Shown: positions 1 through 8,746 of the stretch, in pieces
Position numbering within the stretch: the stretch's first letter is position 1
How the letters are laid out: every line of letters begins with the position of its first letter
NCBI RefSeq assembly: GCF_001724605.1
Contig: NZ_MEEX01000003.1
Location: forward strand, 167,904 to 231,903
Length of the DNA: 64,000 bases
DNA from: Phenylobacterium sp. SCN 70-31
GTDB taxonomy: Bacteria > Pseudomonadota > Alphaproteobacteria > Caulobacterales > Caulobacteraceae
Direction of reading: 5' to 3'
Translations under genes and position numbers: made by a program
The notes under the pieces: model-generated
The model's database searches: none
What the model was told of the DNA's origin: nothing
What the model saw: only the letters and a program-made list of their open reading frames with translations

Positions 1-1271
1 AGGTCGCCGCCCTGGAGCGCCGGATCGGCCCCCGGCCCTCGCCCTCGGCCGCTGCGACGCAGGCGCTCCCGCTCGAGGACCTCCAGCGACGCCTCCGCCC
101 CGACGAGGGGCTGCTGCTGCTCACGCCTACGGGGGAGGACATCCATGTCTTCGCAGTGAGCCGCTCCCGCACCGCCTGGCTCCGGGTGGAAGGCGCGCGC
201 CGCCCGACCGAGGCCCGCGTCCGAAGGCTACGCTGTCAGATGGACGACGACGCCTGCCCGCCGGGCGCGGCCGACCAGGGTCTCCAGCCGTTCGACCACG
301 CCGCGGCGCACGCCCTCTACGCCGAACTGATCCAGCCCGTGGAGGGCGCGCTGTCCGGCGCCCGGCGGCTGTTCGTCAGCGCCGACGGGGCGCTGGCCAA
401 TCTGCCGTTGAGCCTGGCCGTCGTACGGCCTCCAGCGGGAGGTGGCGAAGCGGTCTGGCTGGCCGATCGCTATGCGATCACCGTCCTGCCCGCCGTCGCC
501 AGCCTGCGCGCCGGCCCGCCCGCGCCCCGGCGCAAGGACGGCGCCTGGACCTTCGCGGGCTTCGGCGCCCCCAATCTCCGCCAGGGCGACACCGCCCCGG
601 CCGCACGCCGGCTGGCCGATCCCAAGGCGCTCCACGCCGCCTACGGCCCCCTGCCCGGGACGGCCGACGAGCTTCGCGCCATGGCCCGGGCCCTGGGCGC
701 GCCCGCAGCCTCGGTCCGTCTGGGCGACGCGGCGACCGAGGCGGCGCTGAAGGCGTCGTCCCGCCTGTCTCAGGCCCGCGTGGTGGCCATCGCCACCCAT
801 GGAATCCTCTCCAGCGAGATCCCCGGCGTCGACGAGCCGGGGCTGGTGCTGACCCCGCCCGCCGAGGCGACGCCCGAGGACGACGGCGTCCTCACCGCGT
901 CCGAGGCCGCGGCCCTGCATCTCCGGGCGGACTGGGTGATCCTGTCGGCCTGCAACACCGCGGGCCCCGACGGCTCGCCCGGCGGACGCAACCTGTCGGG
1001 CCTCGCCAACGCCTTCCTGCACGCCGGCGCACGCGCGCTGATGGTCAGTCACTGGCGGGTCTACGACGACGCCACCTCGGCCCTCACGGCCCGGACCATC
1101 GCCGCCCAGCGCGCCGACCCCGGCCTCTCCCGGGCCGAAGCGCTCCAGGACGCGATGCACGCCGTCCGCACGGGCCGACTGCCGGACGGCGCGCCCCTGC
1201 CCGGCTGGCGCCCGGAGTGGGCGCACCCGGCCTACTGGGCGCCCTTCGTGGTGATCGCCACGGGCGATTGA
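1..1271 (+). CDS. CHAT-domain peptidase-like protein, 5' end outside window
   Basis: The frame is open from base 3, before the first possible GTG at 156, and its translation there (RLRPDEGLLLLTPTGEDIHVFAV) reads as normal CHAT-family sequence, so the gene starts upstream of the window. CHAT is a caspase-like cysteine peptidase fold. The His of ATHGIL (about base 800) and the Cys of ILSACNTAG (about base 950) fit the catalytic pair. The C-terminal part, ALMVSHW followed by PAYWAPF, is typical of the family end. A second, full-length CHAT protein at 44536-47682 ends with a closely similar block and has TPR repeats plus a signal peptide. Whether this copy also has them cannot be seen. The target is unknown. 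Confidence 0.85.
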   Translation, partial: VAALERRIGPRPSPSAAATQALPLEDLQRRLRPDEGLLLLTPTGEDIHVFAVSRSRTAWLRVEGARRPTEARVRRLRCQMDDDACPPGAADQGLQPFDHAAAHALYAELIQPVEGALSGARRLFVSADGALANLPLSLAVVRPPAGGGEAVWLADRYAITVLPAVASLRAGPPAPRRKDGAWTFAGFGAPNLRQGDTAPAARRLADPKALHAAYGPLPGTADELRAMARALGAPAASVRLGDAATEAALKASSRLSQARVVAIATHGILSSEIPGVDEPGLVLTPPAEATPEDDGVLTASEAAALHLRADWVILSACNTAGPDGSPGGRNLSGLANAFLHAGARALMVSHWRVYDDATSALTARTIAAQRADPGLSRAEALQDAMHAVRTGRLPDGAPLPGWRPEWAHPAYWAPFVVIATGD

Positions 1272-1333
1272 GCCCCTGCCGAACGAACAAGCTTGACCAC
1301 ACCCCGGTCTTGCTCCCGTGCGACGCGAGGCGC

Positions 1334-2254
1334 ATGAAACGGGTCATGGCGTTCCCGTCTCCACGCGTGTGGTCCCTGGCCAGGCTGTCGCTGGGATTCA
1401 CGCTGGACGAGGTGGCCGCCGGACTCGCCGGGCTCGATCCGATGGACGCCCTGCTGGTGCTGGCCATCAATCAGGCCAACATCGCGCCCTTGACGCGGGA
1501 CCCGGACGCGCGCCGCGCGTACGGCGGCCTGGAGCACGCCGCGCCCGACAGCGTCCGCCGGCCCGCCACCGTCAACGCCATCGCCAACTCGCTGGGCGTC
1601 CCGTTCGAAACCGCCCGGCGGCGGCTGAAGCGACTGGAAGCGGCCGGCGTCTGCCAGGTGTCGCCCAGCGCCGGCGTCATGGTTCCCGAGGCCTGGCTGA
1701 CGTCGCCGGCCTACCTGGACAGCGTGCGCGCAGCGCACGAACGCCTGGTGAAACTCTATGCCGACCTCCTGGCCGCCGACCTGCTCGACCCGCTGCCGCC
1801 GGCCGCCTACGCGGTGGACGATGGCGTTCCCATGCGCGGCGCGGCGCGCCTGATCGCCGACTTCATCCTGCGCAGCGTGGAGAATCTCCACCGGGTCGCG
1901 GGCGACCTCACCTCGGCGCTCGCCCTGCTGGCGGTGCTGGACGCCGCCCTCGAACCGGCGGACTCGGCGGTCCGCCACGGCGCCGCCAGCGCCTCGTCCC
2001 TTGCGCGCCGGGCCGGGTTGCCCGGCGAGACCATGCGTCGCCACCTCGTCATGCTGATCGAAACCGGGGTCTGCGCGCGCACGGCTCAGGGCGTCACCGT
2101 CGCGCCCGACCTGCTGTCACGGCCCCACATCCAGGCCCTGATCGAAGAACACGCCGCCGACCTCCAGCGCCTGTTCGCCGGCTTGGCGGAGCGCGGTGTG
2201 GTGGCGGCCTGGGAACGCGCCGGGGCCGGCCTCGCCCCCCGCCGCAGGGCCTGA
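1334..2254 (+). CDS. Putative DNA-binding protein with two winged-helix segments
   Basis: A 306-residue soluble protein. The ATG at 1334 is chosen because a GAGG lies just upstream (1327-1330). The longer reading from 1217 would overlap the end of the CHAT gene and adds residues that resemble no domain. Two regions look like winged helices: residues about 75-120 (NAIANSLGVPFETARRRLKRLEA split by a turn) and about 215-255 (SSLARRAGLPGETMRRHLVMLIETGVC in the same pattern). Both have the spacing of MarR/IclR-type recognition helices. There is no receiver or ligand domain I recognise. It lies 62 bp after the CHAT gene on the same strand, so the two may share a transcript. The target is unknown. 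Confidence 0.6.
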   Translation: MKRVMAFPSPRVWSLARLSLGFTLDEVAAGLAGLDPMDALLVLAINQANIAPLTRDPDARRAYGGLEHAAPDSVRRPATVNAIANSLGVPFETARRRLKRLEAAGVCQVSPSAGVMVPEAWLTSPAYLDSVRAAHERLVKLYADLLAADLLDPLPPAAYAVDDGVPMRGAARLIADFILRSVENLHRVAGDLTSALALLAVLDAALEPADSAVRHGAASASSLARRAGLPGETMRRHLVMLIETGVCARTAQGVTVAPDLLSRPHIQALIEEHAADLQRLFAGLAERGVVAAWERAGAGLAPRRRA

Positions 2255-2283
2255 CCCCACCGCTCCGGGACGGCGAGACCGCC

Positions 2284-2838
2284 TCAGAGCGCCCAGGCGC
2301 GTCCGACCTCCGAGAGCGGAATACAGCCCTTGTAGTCGCCCGGGATGGGATCGTAGCGCACCGCCAGGGTCGCCCCCGGCTCCGAGCTGAAGTAGCCCAC
2401 CAGCACCACCTCCTTCAGCCGCCCGAAGGGGCTGAATTTCTGCCCCTTGTCGTAGGTCGCGGCGATGGCGGTCTGCTCGGACGTCGAGAGCGCGGCGAAC
2501 CCCTTCCCGTGCCGGGCGCGGGCGTCGGCGTCCAGCGCATCGAGCACGCTGCGGAATTCGCCGGCCTCGACGGCCGTGCAGTAGCCGGCGATGGTGCGGT
2601 CCACATAGGCGGGGACACCCGCCTCCCGGGTGCCCGGGGTGTCCGTGCCCGGCGCGATCAGTTCGGACAGGGCGTCCAGCACCTGCGCCTGGCTCGGGCT
2701 GACGCCGGTCGGGGTCCAGCCCGGATTCGCGCCGACGGTCACGGCCGGCTGCGCACCCGCCGCCGCGGTCCCCGCCGGCAGGCTGAGCGCGCCCCAGACC
2801 GCGGCGAAGCTCAGCAGCGCGTCGCGACGACTCTGCAT
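2284..2838 (-). CDS. Gluconate 2-dehydrogenase subunit 3 family protein (small subunit of a GMC dehydrogenase)
   Basis: This 184-residue protein starts with a Tat-like signal (SRRDALLSF, then a hydrophobic stretch ending TAAAGA). The mature part matches the gluconate 2-dehydrogenase subunit 3 family (LSELIAPGTDTPGTREAGVP, CTAVEAGEF, FSPFGRLKE). In known FAD-dependent gluconate, glucose and glucoside dehydrogenases this subunit carries the export signal for the catalytic subunit. The ATG at 2838 shares one base with the stop of the GMC gene just upstream, so the two are translationally coupled. The partner lacks a signal peptide, so export by hitchhiking through Tat is the simple reading. It probably works with the large subunit in periplasmic oxidation of a glycoside. 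Confidence 0.85.
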   Translation of the reverse strand: MQSRRDALLSFAAVWGALSLPAGTAAAGAQPAVTVGANPGWTPTGVSPSQAQVLDALSELIAPGTDTPGTREAGVPAYVDRTIAGYCTAVEAGEFRSVLDALDADARARHGKGFAALSTSEQTAIAATYDKGQKFSPFGRLKEVVLVGYFSSEPGATLAVRYDPIPGDYKGCIPLSEVGRAWAL

Positions 2839-4571
2839 CACAGCTCTCCCCTGCGGCTGGCTTCGACCGCATGGGCGCAGGCGCGCGCGGTCAGCGCCAT
2901 GTAGGTCAGCGACGGGTTCACGCACGAGGCCGAGGTCATGCACGCCCCGTCGGTGACATAGACGTTGCGGCACTCATGCACCTGGTTATGCGCGTTCAGC
3001 ACCGACGTCTTCGGGTCGCGGCCCATCCTGGCGGTCCCCATCTCGTGGATGCCCAGGCCCGGCGGCGACGGGGTCTCGTAGCCGATCACGTTGGTGAAGC
3101 CGGCGGCCTCCAGCATCTCGACCGCCGCGGTCTTCATGTCGCGGCGCATGGCGGTTTCATTCTCGCGCAGGCCGGCGTCGAACCGCAGCGTGGGCAGGCC
3201 GTACCGGTCCTTGCGGTCCCGGTTCAGCGTCACCCGGTTGTCGGCGTGCGGCAGGATCTCGCCGAAGCCCCCGATGCGCACCATCCACGGGCCGGGCTGG
3301 CTCAGTTCGTCCTTGCGCGCCCCGCCCAGGCCGGCGGCGTGCAGGTTGCGATCCCAGTTCGGCCGGCCGGCGCCGCCCTGGTAGCCGAAGCCGCGCAGAT
3401 AGTCGGTCCGCTTCGTGGCCGCATCGCCCAGATTGCGGAAGCGCGGAATGTAGAGCCCGTTGGGCCGGCGACCCGAATAGTATCGGTCCTCGTACCCCGG
3501 CGCCTCGGCCATGGCGCCCACCCCCAGGTGATGGTCCATGATGTTGCGGCCCAGTTGGTCGCTGCCGTTGCCGAAGCCGTTGGGGAAGCGCCGGCTGGTC
3601 GAGTTCATCATCAGCCAGGTCGAATTCAGCGCCGAGGCGCAGACGAAGATGACCTTGGCGTAGAATTCCATGGTCTCGCCGGTCGTCTCGTCCTGGACGC
3701 GCACGCCGTCCGCCCGACCCTTGGCCTCGTCGTACAGGATCTCGGTCACGATCGAGTGCGGGCGCAACTTGAAGTTCCCCGTCTTCTCGGCCGCCACCAG
3801 CGTCACCGCGTTCGAGCTGAAGTAGGCTCCGAACGGACAGCCGCGCATGCACATGTTCCGGTGCTGGCACTTGCCGCGGCCCAAGGCGATCTGCTCCTCG
3901 GTGGGTTCGGTCAGGTGCGCGCAGCGGCCGATGGTGACCCGACGTTCGGGAAAGCGCGCCTCGGTCTTGGCCTTCAGCACCTTCTCGACGCAGTTCATCT
4001 CCATCGGCGGCTGGAACACGCCGTCGGGAAGCTGGGGCAAGCCTTCGGCCTGGCCGCTCACGCCGATGTAGCGCTCGACGTAGTCGTACCAGGGGGCGAT
4101 GTCGCGATAACGGATCGGCCAGTCGACGCCGACGCCCTCCTTCGCGTTCGCCTCGAAGTCCAGGTCCGACCACCGGTAGCTCTGCCGCGCCCACAGCAGC
4201 GAGCGGCCGCCCACGTGATACCCGCGGATCCAGTCGAACGGCTGATCCTCGGTGTAGGGGTTCTCGTCGTCGCGGACGAAGAAGTGCTGGGTGTACTCGG
4301 TCAGCGCATAGCCCGTCCGGTTCTGGACCGGGTACTTCGCCTTCAGCTCGTCCGGCGGAAGCTTGGCGCGGGGATACTTCACCTCCCACGGATGCGTAGC
4401 CGCGGTGGGATAGTCCTCAAGGTGGCGCACCATGCGCCCGCGCTCCAGCACCAGGGTCTTCAGGCCCTTTTCGCTCAGCTCCTTGGCCGCCCAGCCGCCG
4501 GTCATGCCGCTGCCGACGACGATGGCGTCGTAGGTGTTCTCCTGCCGCCAGCGGGTGTTGAGATTGGCCAT
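2838..4571 (-). CDS. GMC-family FAD-dependent oxidoreductase, glycoside/gluconate dehydrogenase catalytic subunit
   Basis: 577 residues. The N-terminal FAD-binding Rossmann motif VVGSGMTGGWAAKEL lies at about residue 18, and the C-terminal GMC block (HEMGTARMG, then VTDGACMTSASCVNPSLT) carries the catalytic His. Around residue 240 a cysteine-rich stretch, CQHRNMCMRGCPFG, resembles the Fe-S-binding cysteines of FAD-glucose dehydrogenase large subunits. There is no signal peptide; the Tat-bearing small subunit gene follows directly with a one-base overlap. Caulobacter LacABC and Agrobacterium glucoside 3-dehydrogenase are the precedents. With the nearby DUF1080 hydrolase, oxidation of a sugar or glycoside at C3 is the likely reaction. 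The promoter side holds a LacI-type operator at 4651-4666. Confidence 0.88.
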   Translation of the reverse strand: MANLNTRWRQENTYDAIVVGSGMTGGWAAKELSEKGLKTLVLERGRMVRHLEDYPTAATHPWEVKYPRAKLPPDELKAKYPVQNRTGYALTEYTQHFFVRDDENPYTEDQPFDWIRGYHVGGRSLLWARQSYRWSDLDFEANAKEGVGVDWPIRYRDIAPWYDYVERYIGVSGQAEGLPQLPDGVFQPPMEMNCVEKVLKAKTEARFPERRVTIGRCAHLTEPTEEQIALGRGKCQHRNMCMRGCPFGAYFSSNAVTLVAAEKTGNFKLRPHSIVTEILYDEAKGRADGVRVQDETTGETMEFYAKVIFVCASALNSTWLMMNSTSRRFPNGFGNGSDQLGRNIMDHHLGVGAMAEAPGYEDRYYSGRRPNGLYIPRFRNLGDAATKRTDYLRGFGYQGGAGRPNWDRNLHAAGLGGARKDELSQPGPWMVRIGGFGEILPHADNRVTLNRDRKDRYGLPTLRFDAGLRENETAMRRDMKTAAVEMLEAAGFTNVIGYETPSPPGLGIHEMGTARMGRDPKTSVLNAHNQVHECRNVYVTDGACMTSASCVNPSLTYMALTARACAHAVEASRRGEL

Positions 4572-4650
4572 CGACGTCTCCCCCTCGAAGCCTGAACAGC
4601 TCCGTCCGGCGGTCGTTCGCGCTGCCGGTTCGAATGAGGTGCAGGCTCAC

Positions 4651-4666
4651 ATGCAATCGATTACAT
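4651..4666. promoter_or_regulatory. LacI-family operator in the divergent GMC/DUF1080 promoter region
   Basis: ATGCAATCGATTACAT is a 16-bp near-palindrome with the central CG typical of LacI/GalR operators. Its exact reverse complement occurs at 10041-10056 in front of the LacI regulator gene of this locus. It lies 80 bp upstream of the GMC gene (minus strand) and 58 bp upstream of the DUF1080 gene (plus strand), so one bound repressor could control both. Confidence 0.8.
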
Positions 4667-4723
4667 TGCAAGCGGGGACGGGGTCGAATCCACGAGAGCC
4701 GCCGCCCCGGGAGGACCGTTCCG

Positions 4724-5530
4724 ATGCTTCGCCGCCTCGCGGCCGGCTGCGCCGCGCTCGCCCTTTCCGCAGCGGCTCTGACCGGCTGCGCCCACACGCC
4801 GGCCGAGCCGGAATGGATCGTCCTCTTCGACGGCCGGTCCCTGGAAGGCTGGACGCCCAAGATCGCAGGCCACCCGCCGGGTGAGAACTGGCGCGACACC
4901 TTCGTCGTCCGGGACGGGGCCATCCGCGTCAGCTACGCGGGCTACGACCGGTTCCAGAACCGCTTCGGCCACCTGTTCTACAAGACGCCGTTCAGCACCT
5001 ACCGCCTCCGGCTTCAGTACCGCGTGCTGGAGCCGCCCCTCCCCGACACGCCCGCCTGGGCCATCGGCAACAGCGGGGTGATGTTCCATGCCCAGAGCCC
5101 CGGGAGCATGGGCCTGGACCAGGCCTTCCCCGTCTCCATCGAGTTCCAGATCCTGGGCGCCCACGGCCCCGGCCCGCGCCCCACCGGCGCCCTCTGCACG
5201 CCGGGCATCGTGGTCACCATGCCGGACGGCAAGCGTCAGCCTGGCCACTGCACGCCTTCGTCCGGCCCGACGATCCCCAACGGGACCTGGGTCGACCTGG
5301 AACTGGAGGTCCGTCCCGACGGCCACATCATCCAGTCGATCGACGGCCGGCCGGTCCACCGCTACAGCGCCCCGGCCCTCGATCCCGACGACCCGCTGGC
5401 CGCCGCCGACGCCCGCCGCGTCATCGCCGCGCAGGGGGGCCGGCTGGAAGTCACCGGCGGCTACATCGCGCTTCAGAGCGAGGGCCACCCCGTCGAGTTC
5501 CGGAACATCCGGCTCCAGCCGCTTCGCTGA
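4724..5530 (+). CDS. DUF1080 (3-keto-disaccharide hydrolase family) lipoprotein
   Basis: 268 residues from ATG 4724, which has a strong GGGAGGA ribosome site about 8 bases upstream. The N-terminus is a lipoprotein signal with lipobox LTGC (Cys at about residue 21). The mature part begins with the family hallmark WIVLFDGRSLEGW and has the concanavalin-like beta fold typical of DUF1080, ending EFRNIRLQPL. Members of this family have been shown to hydrolyse 3-keto-glycosides. The gene is transcribed divergently from the GMC dehydrogenase with a shared operator and ends 4 bp before the convergent isomerase operon. Membrane-anchored hydrolysis of 3-keto-glycosides made by the dehydrogenase is the likely role. 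Confidence 0.87.
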   Translation: MLRRLAAGCAALALSAAALTGCAHTPAEPEWIVLFDGRSLEGWTPKIAGHPPGENWRDTFVVRDGAIRVSYAGYDRFQNRFGHLFYKTPFSTYRLRLQYRVLEPPLPDTPAWAIGNSGVMFHAQSPGSMGLDQAFPVSIEFQILGAHGPGPRPTGALCTPGIVVTMPDGKRQPGHCTPSSGPTIPNGTWVDLELEVRPDGHIIQSIDGRPVHRYSAPALDPDDPLAAADARRVIAAQGGRLEVTGGYIALQSEGHPVEFRNIRLQPLR

Positions 5531-5534
5531 GCTT

Positions 5535-6590
5535 CTAGAGTCCCAGCAGCCGCCGGTTGCGCGCCGCGTCGGTTCCGGCCGAGGCGAAGTCGTCGAAGGC
5601 GTGCGGCGTCACCCGGATGATGTGGTCGCGGATGAAGGGCGCGCCTTCCCGCGCGCCATCCTCGGGATGCTTCAGCGCGCATTCCCATTCCAGCACCGCC
5701 CAACCCGGATAGTCGTAGGCCGCCAGCTTCGAGAAGATGGCCCCGAAGTCCACCTGCCCGTCGCCCAGCGAGCGGAACCGCCCCGGCCGCTCGACCCAGC
5801 CCTGGTAGCCGCCGTAGACGCCCGACCGTCCGTCCGGCCGGAACTCGGCGTCCTTCACGTGAAAGGCCCGGATGCGCTCGTGGTAGAGGTCGATGTAGGC
5901 GAGGTAGTCGAGCTGTTGCAGCACGAAGTGGCTGGGATCGTACAGCAGGCAGGCCCGCGGATGGCCGCCCACCAGATCCAGGAACCGCTCGTAGGTGGCG
6001 CCGTCGTGCAGGTCCTCACCCGGATGGATCTCGTAGCAGACGTCGACGCCCGCTTCGTCGAAGGCGTCCAGGATCGGCCGCCAGCGGCGCGCCAGTTCGC
6101 CGAACGCCTCCTCCACCAGTCCCGCCGGCCGCTGCGGCCAGGGATAGAGGTAGGGCCAGGCCAGCGCGCCCGAGAAGGTGGCGTGGGCGGACAGGCCCAG
6201 CCGCCGGCTGGCGACGGCCGCCGCCTTGACCTGACGCACGGCCCACTCCTGCCGCGCCTGCGGACGGCCGCGCACCTCGGCGGGCGCGAAGGCGTCGAAC
6301 AGCTCGTCGTAGGCCGGGTGCACCGCCACCAGCTGGCCCTGGAGATGCGTGGACAGCTCGGTGACCTGCAAGCCCTTGTCGGCCAGCATGCCCGCGACGT
6401 CGTCGCAATAGGCCTGACTCCCGGCCGCCCGCTCGAGGTCGAAGATCGAATCCGCCCCGCCCGTCGGCAGTTGCAGGCCCACATAGCCGAGGCTCGCCGC
6501 CCAGTCGGCCAGGGTCTCCAGCCGGTCGAACGGCGGCTCGGCCCCGACGAACTGCGCCAGGAAGATCCCGGGGCCCTTCAGCGTCTTCAT
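5535..6590 (-). CDS. Sugar phosphate isomerase/epimerase family TIM-barrel protein
   Basis: 351 residues, cytoplasmic, with the xylose-isomerase-like TIM barrel (AP endonuclease 2 superfamily). Metal-ligand stretches are visible: VCYEIHPGEDLHD at about 180, LLYDPSHFVLQQLDY, FHVKDAEFRPDG and AVLEWECALKHPE. The ATG overlaps the stop of the upstream Gfo/Idh gene by 4 bases (ATGA). This pairing with an oxidoreductase is typical of keto-sugar loci, where such proteins isomerise 3-keto-sugars or, in the DgpB/CarB relatives, cleave C-glycosides after 3-oxidation. The substrate is not known. It is the last gene of the operon that starts with the MFS transporter. Confidence 0.82.
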   Translation of the reverse strand: MKTLKGPGIFLAQFVGAEPPFDRLETLADWAASLGYVGLQLPTGGADSIFDLERAAGSQAYCDDVAGMLADKGLQVTELSTHLQGQLVAVHPAYDELFDAFAPAEVRGRPQARQEWAVRQVKAAAVASRRLGLSAHATFSGALAWPYLYPWPQRPAGLVEEAFGELARRWRPILDAFDEAGVDVCYEIHPGEDLHDGATYERFLDLVGGHPRACLLYDPSHFVLQQLDYLAYIDLYHERIRAFHVKDAEFRPDGRSGVYGGYQGWVERPGRFRSLGDGQVDFGAIFSKLAAYDYPGWAVLEWECALKHPEDGAREGAPFIRDHIIRVTPHAFDDFASAGTDAARNRRLLGL

Positions 6591-7735
6591 GCGAGGCTCC
6601 CGTCCAGTTCGATCCAGCCGGCGTCCGTGCGGCTGGCGGCCACCGCCTGCTCTACGAAGGCCATGCCGCGCACGCCGTCCTCGATACCGGGGACCAGTCC
6701 CGCATCGCCGCGCCCGGCGACGATGGCGTCGGCCAGGTCGCCATAGAGGTTTGCGAAGGCCTCGACGAACCCCTCAGGATGGCCCGTGGGAATCCGCGAC
6801 CCGGCCCGCGCCGCCGCACCCAGATAGGACGACGCCGCATGCAGCACCTGGGTCGGCCCGTCCAGCCAGTCGACCGTCAGCTCGGTGTGCCGCTCGTGCG
6901 ACCACGTTAGGCCGCCCCGCTCGCCATAGACCTTGATGTTCAGCCCGTTGCGCGCGCCGGCCGAGATCTGCGAGGCGATCAGCACGCCCCGCGCTCCGCC
7001 GCCGAACCGCAGCAGGATGTTGCAGTCGTCGTCCAGCATCCGGCCCGGCACCACCGCCGCCACGTCGGCGCAAAGCCGCCCCACCCGGTCGCCCGAGACG
7101 AACTCCGCCAGGTTGAAGGCGTGCACCCCGATGTCGGCGATGCAGCCGCCCGCCCCCGCCTGCGCGGGGTCGGCGCGCCATTCGGCCTGCTTGCTGCCCT
7201 GCCGCTCGACCGGCTCGCTCAGCCAGCCCTGCGCGTACTCCACCACCACCTTGCGCACCGCGCCCAGGTCGCCGCGCCGCACGATCTCGCGCGCCTCGCG
7301 CACCATCGGATAGCCGGTGTAGACATAGGTCAGGCCGTAGAGGCGCCCCGACGCCGACACGACCCCCGCCAGCTCCCGCGCCTGGGCCAGCGTCAGCGTC
7401 GCCGGCTTGTCGCTCATCACGTGCAGCCCGCCCTTCAGCGCCGCCGCCGACTGGGCGAAGTGGACGTGGTTCGGCGTCGTGACCGCCAGAAGCTCGGCGC
7501 CGTCGGGGCGCCCCGCCTCGCCGGCGATCAGGGCGTCCACATCGGCATAGGCCCGCTCCGGCGCCACGCCCCAGTCGCGCGCCGCCTCGGCGTTACGGCC
7601 GGCGTCACGGCTGAACGCGCCCGCCACCAGTCGGATCTTGCCGTCCAGCTCGGCGGCCATGCGATGGACGGGGCCGATGAACGCTCCGGGCCCGCCGCCG
7701 GCCATGGCCAGCCTTATGGGCCCGCGTGCGCTCAA
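6587..7735 (-). CDS. Gfo/Idh/MocA-family NAD(P)-dependent sugar oxidoreductase
   Basis: 382 residues. The family start SARGPIRLAMAGGGPGAFIG places the dinucleotide-binding loop at residues 10-18. TTPNHVHF and the catalytic-site Lys of SDKPATL (about residue 100) follow, then a C-terminal substrate domain with GGCIADIGVHAFNL (conserved Asp/His). I choose a TTG start at 7735, which overlaps the preceding TGA stop as TTGA. The first ATG would delete the first beta strand. Reduction or oxidation of a 3-keto-sugar released by the DUF1080 hydrolase fits the context. The gene sits between two TIM-barrel isomerase genes with overlaps on both sides. Confidence 0.87.
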   Translation of the reverse strand: MSARGPIRLAMAGGGPGAFIGPVHRMAAELDGKIRLVAGAFSRDAGRNAEAARDWGVAPERAYADVDALIAGEAGRPDGAELLAVTTPNHVHFAQSAAALKGGLHVMSDKPATLTLAQARELAGVVSASGRLYGLTYVYTGYPMVREAREIVRRGDLGAVRKVVVEYAQGWLSEPVERQGSKQAEWRADPAQAGAGGCIADIGVHAFNLAEFVSGDRVGRLCADVAAVVPGRMLDDDCNILLRFGGGARGVLIASQISAGARNGLNIKVYGERGGLTWSHERHTELTVDWLDGPTQVLHAASSYLGAAARAGSRIPTGHPEGFVEAFANLYGDLADAIVAGRGDAGLVPGIEDGVRGMAFVEQAVAASRTDAGWIELDGSLA

Positions 7736-8715
7736 GCCGTCACCCCGGCCAGGAAGTCGTGGTTGATCTTCGCCGCCTCGATCCGCGGCCGCTCGAACGG
7801 CGGCTCCTGCTCGACGTAGAAGCCGCGCACCCCGGCCGCATACGCCGCCGGCAACAGCCGCTTCCAGTCCAGCTTGCCCGAGCCGATCTCGGTGGGCTGC
7901 ATGCTGAGCGCGAAGTTGGGTTCGGTCCCGGCCTTCAGGTCCTTCACGTGCATCATGGTGAAGCGGCCCTTGTGCTTCTGCATCAGGGCGATGGGGTCCA
8001 GGCCCGCGGCGGCCACCCAGCCGACGTCGATCTCGAACGTCACGACGTCCGGGTCGGTCTCCTTCAGCAGGACCTCCATGCCGGTGGTCTCGCCCCCACT
8101 GTTCCCACTGAGCGGCCGGAATTCGAAGTTGTGGTTGTGGTAGCCGATCCTGATCCCGGCCTTCTTCAGCACCGCGCCCTTCTCGTTCAGGAAGGCGGCG
8201 TTCATCTGCCAGTCGTGCAGGGTCAGCGCGCCGGTCACGCGCCGGTAGAAGTCGCCGATGCTCTCGCCCTCGGCCGGGCGGCCGGCCAGACGGTCGGGAA
8301 TGCGTGGGCTGGGCATCACGGCGTTGACGGCCCCCACGGCGGCCAGGCCCTCGGCCAGCTTGTCCAGATCGCCGTCGAAGCCGCCGTCGGGACCCAGGGC
8401 GCGCGCCTGCACGTGGGCCGAAGCGCATTTCAGCCCCGCGCGGTCCAGCGCCGCGCGCATCTCCACGGGCTTGCGCCCCAGGAAACCGGCCAGCTCCACG
8501 TTGCGGTAGCCCATGGCGGCGACCGCCGCGAGCGTGCCGTCCAGGTCCTTCGCCGCGTCCGGCCCCAGGGTGTAGAGCTGGATGCCGATCGGCAGGCCGA
8601 CACGCTTGAAGAACGGCTGCGCCGCCGCGGCCGGACCGGTCATCGCCGCCCCCGCCAGCGCGGCGCCGGCCGCCAGGAATCCGCGGCGCGAGGGGTCAGA
8701 CAGGCGTGTCCGCAT
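7732..8715 (-). CDS. Tat-exported sugar phosphate isomerase/epimerase family protein
   Basis: 327 residues. The N-terminus is a twin-arginine signal (PSRRGFLAAGAAL, then AAMTGPAAAAQ), so this TIM-barrel protein probably acts in the periplasm, unlike its cytoplasmic paralogue at 5535-6590. The mature part shows GIQLYTLGPDAAKDL, VELAGFLGRKP, GYHNHNFEF with the conserved His, FEIDVGWVAAAG, MMHVKDL and FYVEQEPPF. These are the metal-binding strands of the xylose-isomerase-like barrel. It is 31 bp downstream of the MFS gene and is coupled to the next gene by TTGA. It may isomerise, or eliminate the aglycone from, a 3-keto-glycoside made by the periplasmic GMC dehydrogenase (inference). Confidence 0.82.
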   Translation of the reverse strand: MRTRLSDPSRRGFLAAGAALAGAAMTGPAAAAQPFFKRVGLPIGIQLYTLGPDAAKDLDGTLAAVAAMGYRNVELAGFLGRKPVEMRAALDRAGLKCASAHVQARALGPDGGFDGDLDKLAEGLAAVGAVNAVMPSPRIPDRLAGRPAEGESIGDFYRRVTGALTLHDWQMNAAFLNEKGAVLKKAGIRIGYHNHNFEFRPLSGNSGGETTGMEVLLKETDPDVVTFEIDVGWVAAAGLDPIALMQKHKGRFTMMHVKDLKAGTEPNFALSMQPTEIGSGKLDWKRLLPAAYAAGVRGFYVEQEPPFERPRIEAAKINHDFLAGVTA

Positions 8716-8746
8716 GCGAGGTCTCCGGTGATCGGGAAAGGTCCGG

